Under the pieces are notes generated by a model that was given only the letters and a program-made list of their open reading frames with translations, did not search any database and was not told the origin of the DNA. Of a stretch of DNA of 6,816 nucleotides, positions 1 through 6,816 are shown piece after piece. The translations under genes were made by a program, and so were the position numbers. Source of the DNA: DASPXY01 sp038227745 (GTDB taxonomy: Bacteria > Planctomycetota > Planctomycetia > Gemmatales > Gemmataceae); the NCBI GenBank assembly GCA_038227745.1, contig JBBRPS010000571.1, positions 1 to 6,816 of the forward strand, given 5' to 3'. Each line of letters starts with the position of its first letter. The stretch's first letter is position 1.

Positions 1-20
1 AAACGGATGGGATCCATGCG

Positions 21-278
21 ATGCAACTCGCGCACGTCGTCGGCCACGCGACCGCCACGGTGAAGCACCCCACCCTGAACGGCTGGCGTTTGCTGGTGGT
101 GCAGCTGCTGACCGCCGACGGCAAGGCCGACGGTGAGCCGCTGCTGGCGATCGACAGCGTCGGCGCGGGCACGGGCAACCGCGTGGTGGTCTCAAACGAG
201 GGCGGGGCGGCCCGGCAACTGGTCGGCGCGAAGAACTCGCCGGTGCGCTGGATGGTCCTGGGGCTCTGTGACGAATGA
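21..278 (+). CDS. BMC-P vertex shell protein 1 (EutN/CcmL family)
   Basis: An 85-residue protein of the EutN/CcmL (Pfam EutN_CcmL) family. In this family, pentamers form the vertices that close the polyhedral shell of a bacterial microcompartment. What shows it: the N-terminus MQLAHVVGHATATVKHPTL follows the family pattern of a first strand with VxGxVxAT and then K-H-P-x-L. Residues about 44-62 hold the pore-side signature D-S-V-G-A-G-T-G-N-R-V followed by an E-G-G-A-A-R turn. The length is normal. The start at 21 gives the usual family N-terminus; the frame is open to the window edge, but nothing upstream looks conserved and a weak GGATGGGA lies before it. The stop overlaps the next start as ATGA, so the two genes are probably translationally coupled. 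The C-terminal strand reads PVRWMVLGLCDE, with R-W where the family often has D-A. The shell role is confident; which compartment it belongs to is inferred from the neighbours. Confidence 0.9.
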   Translation: MQLAHVVGHATATVKHPTLNGWRLLVVQLLTADGKADGEPLLAIDSVGAGTGNRVVVSNEGGAARQLVGAKNSPVRWMVLGLCDE

Positions 279-940
279 ACGGCAACGGCCAACTCCGTGA
301 CGACGCTCCCGCAGAGCATGTGCTGCGCTGGACGGGCCGCGTCGTCGCCGAGGAGGACCTGCGCCGCGCGTTGAACGGCCACCGCGAACTGCTCGTCGCG
401 CCCCACGCCGTCATCACGCCGCTGGCGCTGGACCAGCTCCGCGAGCGCGGCGTCGAGGTTCGCCGTCAGGCGCCCGCCGAGAAGGCCGGCGCTCGCCCCG
501 CGTGGGGCTACGCCCAGGACCGGCCGCACCCGCTGGTCAAGAGCGCCGTCCAGGCGCTGCAGCGCGACGGACTGGCGTGGAAGGAGCTGCCGCCCGCCGA
601 GACGGACTGCGGTCCCGACTGCCTCTGGGCGCGGGCGCTGGCCGAGTGCATCGCGAGCGGCGGTTGCCGTGGCGGCGTGGTCTTCTGCGCCGACCCCGGT
701 CTGGTCTGCTGCGTGGCGAACAAGGTCGCGGGACTCCGGGCCGCCGCCGTCACGACCGTCGCTCAGGCGGGGCGGGCCGTCCTGACCCTCGGCCCGAACC
801 TGGTGGCCGTCGAGATGCCGGGCCGGACCTTCTTCGAGATCCGGCAGATCCTCCGCGTGCTGTGTGTGCCGGGCGAGTCCGCCTGCCCGCCCGGCGTGGC
901 CTGCACCTTACAGGAGCTGGACGGCCATGCGCATCGCTGA
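275..940 (+). CDS. BMC-associated RpiB/LacAB-like protein with altered active-site loop
   Basis: A 221-residue protein between two vertex genes. Residues 118-196 resemble the C-terminal half of ribose-5-phosphate isomerase B / LacAB. The segment GVVFCADPGLVCCVANKVAG aligns without gaps to the RpiB stretch ICGTGIGMSIAANK, and L-R-A-A follows as in RpiB. Cys138 falls on the RpiB catalytic cysteine, but the following GTGIG loop is replaced by A-D-P-G-L, so ordinary sugar-phosphate isomerase activity is doubtful. Residues 40-63 hold a separate short module, APHAVITPLALDQLRERGVE. As I recall it, this TPLAxDxLxxxGxE pattern recurs near the N-termini of BMC accessory proteins. The protein has ten cysteines (112, 116, 125, 131, 138, 145, 146, 197, 204, 210). 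It starts in an ATGA overlap with the upstream vertex gene and its 3' end overlaps the next gene by 14 bases, so it belongs to the operon. It could be an isomerase variant, a binding or scaffold protein, or a redox/metal protein; the sequence does not decide. Confidence 0.75.
   Translation: MNGNGQLRDDAPAEHVLRWTGRVVAEEDLRRALNGHRELLVAPHAVITPLALDQLRERGVEVRRQAPAEKAGARPAWGYAQDRPHPLVKSAVQALQRDGLAWKELPPAETDCGPDCLWARALAECIASGGCRGGVVFCADPGLVCCVANKVAGLRAAAVTTVAQAGRAVLTLGPNLVAVEMPGRTFFEIRQILRVLCVPGESACPPGVACTLQELDGHAHR
912..916 (+). promoter_or_regulatory. Ribosome binding site setting the start of vertex gene 2
   Basis: AGGAG at 912-916 lies 10 bases before the ATG at 927. It favours this start over the in-frame ATG at 864, whose extra 21 residues have no EutN/CcmL character and lie inside the upstream coding sequence. 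Confidence 0.6.
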
Positions 941-1210
941 GGTCATCGGCACTGTCACGCTGTCGCGGGCGCACCCCAGCGTCATCGGCTTCCGCTGGAT
1001 CCTCGGCGTGCCGTTCAGCCTCGAGGCCCTGGAAACCGACGGCCCGCCGGACGGCGAGGATCTTGTCATCTACGACGACCTCGGCGCCGGCAACGGCAGC
1101 CGCATCGGCTTCAGCGAGGGGGGCGAGGCGGCCGCCCCGTTCCACCCCCAGAAGAAACCTGTGGACGCTTACTCCGCCTGCATCCTCGACCAAGTGAGTA
1201 TCAAGCGATC

Positions 1211-1214
<4 letters not shown>
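927..1214 (+). CDS. BMC-P vertex shell protein 2 (EutN/CcmL family)
   Basis: A 95-residue EutN/CcmL-family pentameric vertex protein, a diverged paralogue of the one encoded at 21-278. The N-terminus MRIAEVIGTVTLSRAHPSV fits the family's first strand and loop. Residues about 50-67 carry Y-D-D-L-G-A-G-N-G-S-R-I-G-F-S-E-G-G, the pore-side signature, and the C-terminal strand VDAYSACILDQV fits the usual end. The start at 927 is chosen because it yields the family N-terminus and has AGGAG upstream. The gene overlaps the RpiB-like gene by 14 bases and the aldolase gene by ATGA at its end, so expression is likely coupled along the run. PVM-type loci usually encode several BMC-P paralogues (family knowledge). 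Two in this window suggest either mixed vertices or different partners at the vertex. Confidence 0.88.
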
Positions 1215-2065
<851 letters not shown>

Positions 2066-2159
2066 GCGAGTTGCTGTCCCCGGTTGGAGGAAAGGCGACA
2101 ATCATCCTCACCGGCCGGCGTGATACAACAACCGTGGCGCATGACGGCGAGGGCTGGTC

Positions 2160-2217
2160 ATGGAAGTCCGCTATTACCGCGACCCCGAAGCGGCGAAGAA
2201 GGAGACGTGGACGATGA
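2160..2217 (+). pseudogene. Remnant of a toxin gene (possible DUF4258-like), internal part deleted
   Basis: An ATG at 2160 with GAGGG at 2149-2153 (6-base spacer) opens with MEVRYYRDPE. As I recall, this is the typical start of a family of small planctomycete/cyanobacterial proteins encoded just before antitoxin-like genes of the type at 2214. After about ten codons the match stops. In the next frame, 2188-2217 encodes K-R-R-R-R-R-R-G-R and a stop, like the basic C-terminal end of those proteins, and the stop overlaps the antitoxin start as ATGA. The simplest reading is that the middle of the toxin gene was deleted out of frame, leaving both ends. Alternatively the in-frame ATG at 2160 is only an extended start of the downstream ORF. 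The family identification is from memory and needs a search. Confidence 0.4.
2199..2204 (+). promoter_or_regulatory. Strong ribosome binding site for the antitoxin-like gene
   Basis: AAGGAG at 2199-2204 stands 9 bases before the ATG at 2214. It lies inside the toxin remnant and decides the start of the antitoxin-like gene in favour of 2214 rather than the in-frame ATG at 2160. Confidence 0.6.
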
Positions 2218-2417
2218 ACGAACAGCGGTTCCCGGCCGGCTGGGATGAGCAGCGCGTCAAGCGCTTGCTCGCCGAATTGGACGCGCGGACGGACGAGGAG
2301 TGGGTCGCGGCGGACGAGGCGGCGGCTGCCGACGGGGGCGGCCAGGCCGTGATTACCGTACCTGCGTCCCTGCTGCCAGAGATTCGACGGTTGCTCGCAG
2401 CGCACCAGACCGCCTGA
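2214..2417 (+). CDS. Small antitoxin-like protein
   Basis: A 67-residue acidic protein. It opens with MNEQRFPAGWDEQRVKRLL, continues with an acidic middle (T-D-E-E-W-V-A-A-D-E) and a glycine-containing break near residue 41, and ends in I-T-V-P-A-S-L-L-P-E-I-R-R-L-L. I recall this layout (R-F-P-x-G-W-x-E-x-R-V at the start, V-P-x-x-L-x-P-x-I-R-x-L at the end) from short conserved hypothetical proteins of planctomycetes and cyanobacteria found beside small basic toxins. The start at 2214 is preferred over 2160 because of the strong AAGGAG and the family-like N-terminus. The toxin partner upstream appears deleted, so this may be an orphan antitoxin. It separates the aldolase and dehydrogenase genes of the BMC locus and has no evident metabolic link to them. 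Coding is likely; the function is inferred. Confidence 0.6.
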   Translation: MNEQRFPAGWDEQRVKRLLAELDARTDEEWVAADEAAAADGGGQAVITVPASLLPEIRRLLAAHQTA

Positions 2418-2509
2418 TCGCTGAGCCAGGCGCTAACCCGAGAAAGTAGCGGAAGCGAAAGAACGACCCTTGAGATGAACGCCCCGTTCAGGCATCCCGG
2501 GAAGAACAC

Positions 2510-3559
2510 ATGAAAGTCAGCATCATCGGCGGCGGCGGCCTGGTCGGCAGCACGACGGCGTTCGCGCTCCAGTGCGGCGGCGTCGTCAGCAGCATCTGCC
2601 TCATCGACGCCAACAAAGAACTCGCCGAGGGCCAGGCCACCGACCTCCTCCACGGCGCCAGCCTCGTCGCCGACCAGCGCATCAGCGCCGGCGGCATGGA
2701 AGAAGTCGCGAATAGCAAGGTCGTCATCATTACCGCCGGCCTGCGCCGCCAGCCCGACGAGAGTCGCCTCGACCTCATCAACCGCAACGTCGATCTGTTC
2801 GTCGGCATCCTCGACCAGGTCAAGGCCGTCGGCCTCAAGGAGGACGCCTACCTGATCGTCGTGAGCAACCCGGTGGACGTGCTGACGTACCTCGCGGTGC
2901 AGCGGTGCGGCCTGCCGTGGCAGCGCGTACTCGGCCTGGGGACGCAGCTCGACACCGCCCGCTTCCGCAGCCATCTCGCCCGTCGCTTGCAGGTGCCGGC
3001 GACACAGGTCCAGGCTGTCATCCTCGGCGAGCACGGCGACAGCATGGTGCCGATCTGGTCGAGCGCCACCATCGGCGGCCTGCCGTTGGAGCAGTGGCCA
3101 GGGTTCAGCCCGGTCGTGCAGAAGGAGGTGTTCGAGGAGACGAAGACCTCCGGGGCGCGCGTCATCAAGATGAAGGGCGGGGCGGGCTTCGCGGTCGGGC
3201 TGTCGATCCGCGAGGTGGTCCACGCCCTCGCCCTCGACAGCCGCCGCGTCCTGCCCGTCAGCACGTTGCAGATGGGTGCTTACGGCGTGCGCGACGTGTG
3301 CCTGTCGGTGCCGACGGTGGTCGGCTGCGGCGGGGCCCGCCAGCACGTCGAACTGCCACTGACGCAGAAGGAGCGCCTCGGCATCCAGCAGTCGGCCCGC
3401 GTCCTGCGCGAAATCATCCAGCAGGTCGAACAACGTATCGGCGCGGTGAAGACGGCAGCGCCGGCCGCGGCGCCAAAGCAGGCCGTCCCCGCCACGACGA
3501 CAAACGGCCGGGGCATCCCCCGGGCCGCGTGGGGCGCCGCGAAGACAGGCAACAAGTAA
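2510..3559 (+). CDS. NAD-dependent lactate/malate-type dehydrogenase of the BMC locus
   Basis: A 349-residue member of the L-lactate/malate dehydrogenase family. The N-terminal Rossmann fold shows G-G-G-L-V-G (8-13) and Asp33 (L-I-D-A-N), indicating NAD rather than NADP. Catalytic residues are visible: Arg86 in the mobile loop, Asn120 (S-N-P-V-D), Asp148 and Arg151 (G-T-Q-L-D-T-A-R-F-R), and His175 (G-E-H-G-D-S). The position that reads substrate (LDH Gln102) is Arg80, an MDH-like feature, although the rest of the loop (E-S-R-L-D-L) and GTQLDTARFR are LDH-like. The enzyme core ends near residue 313. A tail of about 36 residues follows, rich in Ala, Pro and Thr and ending GIPRAAWGAAKTGNK. GGGAAG-like GGGAAG (2499-2504) precedes the ATG. 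In this locus type the enzyme is thought to recycle NAD(H) in the lumen, perhaps acting on lactaldehyde or lactate; the substrate is not settled by sequence. Confidence 0.9.
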   Translation: MKVSIIGGGGLVGSTTAFALQCGGVVSSICLIDANKELAEGQATDLLHGASLVADQRISAGGMEEVANSKVVIITAGLRRQPDESRLDLINRNVDLFVGILDQVKAVGLKEDAYLIVVSNPVDVLTYLAVQRCGLPWQRVLGLGTQLDTARFRSHLARRLQVPATQVQAVILGEHGDSMVPIWSSATIGGLPLEQWPGFSPVVQKEVFEETKTSGARVIKMKGGAGFAVGLSIREVVHALALDSRRVLPVSTLQMGAYGVRDVCLSVPTVVGCGGARQHVELPLTQKERLGIQQSARVLREIIQQVEQRIGAVKTAAPAAAPKQAVPATTTNGRGIPRAAWGAAKTGNK

Positions 3560-3573
3560 GAGCGCCTCAAAGG

Positions 3574-3632
3574 ACGTGGGGCAAGTTGCCAACTTGCCAT
3601 TTTTTCCGGCAAGTTGGCAACTTGCCCCACGT
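3574..3632. repeat. Long nested palindrome (25-bp arms, 9-base loop), planctomycete-type interspersed repeat
   Basis: The arms at 3574-3598 and 3608-3632 are perfect reverse complements, separated by the loop ATTTTTTCC. Each arm contains GGCAAGTTG, one central base and CAACTTGCC, a 19-base unit that is itself a palindrome, so the element is a palindrome of palindromes. It sits in the 107-base gap between the dehydrogenase and TIM-barrel genes. The T-run is in the loop rather than after the stem, so it is not a standard intrinsic terminator. A strong RNA hairpin could still protect or attenuate the transcript. I recall translated forms such as QVGNLP and VANLP at ends of spurious ORFs in planctomycete genomes, which suggests a dispersed repeat. 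Confidence 0.85.
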
Positions 3633-3666
3633 TCGGTGAGGGCCTCCAAACGAGAGAGAACGTCCC

Positions 3667-4869
3667 GTGGAAAAATCCCTCGACGTCAAGCTGCGCCGCA
3701 TCCACGCCGACCCGCGCGGCTGCAAGGACTTCATCCTCGCCGACGCCAAGGACGCCGACATGGCCCTCGCCATCGGCGCTCCCGGCCGCTCGCCCGAGGC
3801 CCACAGCGGCGAGCTGCGTTACCGGACCTTGCAGGAGTTCCGCGACGTCATCGAGCAGATCGTCGAGCAGAAGCTCGTGGACATCATGCTCATGGCCGCC
3901 AGCACCAGCGAGGTGCTGACGCTGCACCGGCGCCTCTTCGACAACAGCCCCGTCACGCCGGCCGCCCGCGCCAACGACACCACCGACATCCACATCATCC
4001 GCGGCGCCCGCTACCCCGCCGACCCGTCGCGGCCGTTCCGGACCGCCACGCTCGACCACATCCAGTGCGGCCACCTCGCCTGCACCCCCGAAGAGCGCTC
4101 ACGCGGCGTGAACCTCGGCCTGTACAGCATCACCTTCAATAACGATACCGCCCTCGACCGCGAGGCGCTGGAGGCGTACAAGGTGTTCCGCCTGGAGGCC
4201 GAGGCGAAGGGCTTCCGCCACTTCCTCGAGGTCTTCGACCCCAACCGCCCCGAGGCCGTCGCGCCGGACAAGATCCCCGGCTTTATCAACGACGCCATCG
4301 TGCGCACCCTCGGCGGCGTCACCGCCGCGGGCCGGCCCATCTTCCTGAAGATGGTTTACCACGGCCCGCAGGCGATGGAGGAGCTGGTCCACTACGACCC
4401 GCACCTCGTCGTCGGCATCCTCGGCGGCTCGGCGGGCACCACCTACGACGCCTTCAAACTCCTGAGCGAGGCGAAGAAGTACGGCGCCCGCGTCGCCCTC
4501 TTCGGTCGCAAGATCAACAACGCGGAGAACCAGCTCGCCTTTATCCGTTTCCTCCGTTACCTCGCCGACGGCGAGATCGGCGCGGAGGAGGCGGTGAAGG
4601 CTTATCATGGCGTCCTGCAGCAGCTCGGCGTCAAGCCGCACCGCGCGCTCGAAGACGACATGCAGCTCCTGACGGGCGTGATGAACTACGCCGGCAACGG
4701 CACCGCGGTCAGCCTGCCGGTGTCGGCCAACGGGCAGGCGAAACCGGCCGCGAAGGCGTCCGCGGCGAAGGCACCGGCCTCGGTGAACGGCGAACCGGAC
4801 TTCCTCAAGATGACGCCCGCCCAGAAGGTCGCCTACCACAGGGCGCGCTGGGATCGCATCCTGGGCTGA
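3667..4869 (+). CDS. TIM-barrel class I aldolase-like protein of the BMC locus, function unknown
   Basis: A 400-residue protein that I do not recognise by name. A run of beta-strand motifs suggests a TIM barrel: ILADAKDAD (23-31), DIMLMAAS (72-79), IHIIRGARY (108-116), LYSITFNND (152-160), HFLEVFDPN (185-193), IFLKMVYHG (225-233), LVVGILGGSAGTTYDAF (247-263) and ARVALFGRKI (274-283). The last two resemble the phosphate-binding G-G-S-x-x-(T) and G-V-x-x-G-R-N-I segments of the DhnA/FbaB/LsrF class I aldolases, and Lys228 at a strand end is a candidate Schiff-base lysine. After the barrel (about residue 352) come an Ala/Lys/Pro linker with two Asn-Gly pairs and a tail, F-L-K-M-T-P-A-Q-K-V-A-Y-H-R-A-R-W-D-R-I-L-G. 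The start is GTG with GAGAGAG at 3652-3658. No ATG gives the conserved-looking N-terminus (next Met is residue 32). It is probably luminal cargo, by context and tail. Confidence 0.8.
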   Translation: MEKSLDVKLRRIHADPRGCKDFILADAKDADMALAIGAPGRSPEAHSGELRYRTLQEFRDVIEQIVEQKLVDIMLMAASTSEVLTLHRRLFDNSPVTPAARANDTTDIHIIRGARYPADPSRPFRTATLDHIQCGHLACTPEERSRGVNLGLYSITFNNDTALDREALEAYKVFRLEAEAKGFRHFLEVFDPNRPEAVAPDKIPGFINDAIVRTLGGVTAAGRPIFLKMVYHGPQAMEELVHYDPHLVVGILGGSAGTTYDAFKLLSEAKKYGARVALFGRKINNAENQLAFIRFLRYLADGEIGAEEAVKAYHGVLQQLGVKPHRALEDDMQLLTGVMNYAGNGTAVSLPVSANGQAKPAAKASAAKAPASVNGEPDFLKMTPAQKVAYHRARWDRILG

Positions 4870-4899
4870 GCGTCAGGGGCGGCGTGAGACGGGAGAGAC

Positions 4900-4952
4900 C
4901 GGCACCTGGAGAGGGGGCGCGGCCGCGGGAGGGCAGCCGGGCCGAGGTGCCG
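4900..4952. terminator. Possible bidirectional stem between convergent genes
   Basis: CGGCACCT (4900-4907) and AGGTGCCG (4945-4952) form an 8-bp inverted repeat around a GC-rich 37-base loop that itself contains the palindrome GCGGCCGC. It lies in the 92-base gap between the TIM-barrel gene and cynS, which converge here, a place where a terminator is expected. There is no T-run on either strand and the loop is long, so this is a weak call. Confidence 0.2.
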
Positions 4953-4961
4953 CCGGAGAGG

Positions 4962-5405
4962 TTACCACTTCTTGTACGGCAGGAACTTGCCGTTCATCGT
5001 GACGACGACGCGGTCCCCCTTGGGGTCTTCCTGCTTCTGGACATCCAGGGTGAAGTCGATGGCGCTCATGATGCCGTCGCCGAACATCTCGTGGATGATC
5101 GCCTTGAGCGTCGTGCCGTAGACCTGCGTGATCTCGTGGAAGCGGTAAATGAGCGGATCGACCGGGACCGGCTGCCCGACGGAACCCTTGCTCGGCATCT
5201 CCTGCAGGGCGGCAGCAACTTCCGGCCCCAGGCCGAGCACGCTGACGGCCTTCTGCGCCTCCTCGACGGACATGGTGGACTGGCCGAGCAGGGCGCTGGT
5301 GACCCAGACCTTGTGTCGGCCGACGGCCTTCGCGATGGCCTCGAAGGTGAGGCCCTTGCGCTGCTTGGCCTCGAGGATCAGATCGGTCGCTTCGGAACGC
5401 TTCAT
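4962..5405 (-). CDS. cynS: Cyanate hydratase (cyanase)
   Basis: A 147-residue cyanase. It catalyses cyanate plus bicarbonate to carbamate plus CO2; carbamate then decays to ammonia and CO2, giving detoxification and a nitrogen source. The N-terminal part (1-70) is the helix-turn-helix-like domain (L-T-F-E-A-I-A-K-A-V-G-R-H-K-V-W-V-T-S-A-L-L-G-Q). The C-terminal catalytic domain contains P-L-I-Y-R-F-H-E, Q-V-Y-G-T-T-L-K and E-M-F-G-D-G-I-M-S-A-I-D-F. The catalytic triad Arg88, Glu91 and Ser114 matches Arg96, Glu99 and Ser122 of the E. coli enzyme, and the protein ends with G-K-F-L-P-Y-K-K-W. The start at 5405 is preferred to an upstream in-frame ATG at 5489 because it gives the usual N-terminus and has GAGGG 7 bases ahead. 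The gene lies in tandem downstream of the desaturase, with no cynT or cyanate transporter beside it in this window. Confidence 0.97.
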   Translation of the reverse strand: MKRSEATDLILEAKQRKGLTFEAIAKAVGRHKVWVTSALLGQSTMSVEEAQKAVSVLGLGPEVAAALQEMPSKGSVGQPVPVDPLIYRFHEITQVYGTTLKAIIHEMFGDGIMSAIDFTLDVQKQEDPKGDRVVVTMNGKFLPYKKW

Positions 5406-5412
5406 GGGGGTG

Positions 5413-5417
5413 CCCTC
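5413..5417 (-). promoter_or_regulatory. Ribosome binding site of cynS
   Basis: On the minus strand, GAGGG (plus-strand 5413-5417) lies 7 bases before the ATG at 5405. It supports the short, family-length start. Confidence 0.5.
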
Positions 5418-5460
5418 GTGAGGGGTGGTTCCCGGTCCACGCCGGCCGGGTGCGAGGGCT

Positions 5461-5489
5461 GTTGTAAGTTGCGCGCTCCGCCAAGGCAA
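5461..5489 (-). promoter_or_regulatory. Candidate sigma70-type promoter of cynS
   Basis: Read on the minus strand, TTGCCT (5484-5489) and TACAAC (5461-5466) are separated by 17 bases. Each matches four of six consensus positions, and an implied start near 5454 would leave a leader of about 50 bases. It lies in the 132-base gap between the desaturase stop and cynS, so cynS could be transcribed on its own as well as by read-through. Confidence 0.3.
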
Positions 5490-5537
5490 CGGCGGGCGCC
5501 CGGGTTCCGGAGGAGTGAGACGGAGTTCGCGCAGGGG

Positions 5538-6608
<1,071 letters not shown>

Positions 6609-6648
6609 GTATGCGGCGGGCCTTCGAGGTTCATCGGGCAATAATCTG

Positions 6649-6676
6649 TTGATAGAGAATACGCTGTGGATTTCAA
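6649..6676 (-). promoter_or_regulatory. Candidate sigma70-type promoter of the desaturase gene
   Basis: On the minus strand, TTGAAA (6671-6676, five of six consensus) and TATCAA (6649-6654, four of six) stand 16 bases apart in an AT-rich patch unlike the surrounding GC-rich DNA. The implied start near 6642 gives a leader of about 34 bases before the ATG at 6608. I see no gene in the rest of 6609-6816; it contains other AT-rich stretches, including TTGTAT near 6758, that could hold further control sites. Confidence 0.35.
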
Positions 6677-6816
6677 GGTAGGGCAAATCAATTTCCTTGC
6701 GGGGCCGCGACGGGCGCGGGCCACATCCTATCTCAATCATGGGGTGAATCGCGAAAAAATACAAGGCGAACCGCTTCTTATTGAGGGCAGGACGGTCAAA
6801 GCGCGCTCGTTTAGCC

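Noticed and set aside
864..926. Longer N-terminus for vertex gene 2 starting at the ATG at 864
   Set aside because: The added 21 residues are not EutN/CcmL-like, they lie wholly inside the upstream coding sequence, and AGGAG plus the family N-terminus point to 927.
2426..2441. GAGCCAGGCGCTAACC in the gap before the dehydrogenase, reminiscent of words I associate with planctomycete intergenic repeats
   Set aside because: There is only one copy here, no inverted partner in the gap, and the association is a vague memory.
2475..2513. A 12-codon frame (MNAPFRHPGKNT) ending in an ATGA overlap with the dehydrogenase start, a possible leader peptide
   Set aside because: It has no good ribosome binding site and no run of regulatory codons; an overlap of this size is easily due to chance.
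3599..3607. T-run in the palindrome loop as an intrinsic terminator
   Set aside because: The T-run is inside the loop, not after the stem on either strand, so standard Rho-independent termination is not supported.
5406..5489. 28-residue N-terminal extension of cynS from 5489
   Set aside because: Cyanases begin close to the MKRSE segment; the extension is Pro/Gly-rich, lacks family similarity, and a GAGGG site serves the start at 5405.
6609..6764. 52-residue N-terminal extension of the desaturase from an ATG at 6764
   Set aside because: The extension has no desaturase character and runs through an AT-rich patch with a promoter-like TTGAAA/TATCAA pair; MSDTSESSKK at 6608 is a typical start.

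Overview
The window is strongly GC-rich (by eye about two thirds G+C). It carries the enzyme-and-vertex part of a bacterial microcompartment (BMC) locus of the planctomycete / PVM type, the kind described for breakdown of L-fucose and L-rhamnose through lactaldehyde. The gene mix (EutN/CcmL-type vertex proteins, an RpiB-like protein, a class II fuculose-phosphate-type aldolase and a lactate/malate-type dehydrogenase), the base composition and a planctomycete-style intergenic palindrome suggest a Gemmata-like planctomycete. That assignment is inference; no marker gene is present.

Layout. Plus strand, 21-2065: four tightly packed, overlapping genes encode BMC-P vertex protein 1, an RpiB-like protein with an unusual active-site loop, BMC-P vertex protein 2, and a class II aldolase with a putative encapsulation tail. 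From 2160 to 2417 there is a small insert that looks like the wreck of a toxin-antitoxin pair: a toxin reduced to its two ends, followed by an intact antitoxin-like ORF. The BMC genes then resume with an NAD-dependent lactate/malate-type dehydrogenase (2510-3559). A 25-bp-arm nested palindrome (3574-3632) follows, and then a 400-residue TIM-barrel protein resembling class I aldolases (3667-4869). The minus strand of the right part holds two housekeeping/accessory genes, a membrane fatty-acid desaturase (5538-6608) and cyanate hydratase cynS (4962-5405), convergent with the BMC genes. The last 208 bases hold no gene I can support, only a candidate desaturase promoter.

How the genes work together (family knowledge plus inference). 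The class II aldolase would split fuculose-1-P or rhamnulose-1-P into DHAP and L-lactaldehyde inside the shell. The dehydrogenase would balance NAD(H) in the lumen. The BMC-P pentamers cap the shell vertices. Shell hexamers, aldehyde dehydrogenase, PduL and kinase genes are not in this window and would be expected upstream of base 1. The RpiB-like and TIM-barrel proteins are the least explained members. Three of the enzymes carry a flexible Ala/Pro/Asn-Gly linker and a short C-terminal tail, consistent with targeting to the shell.
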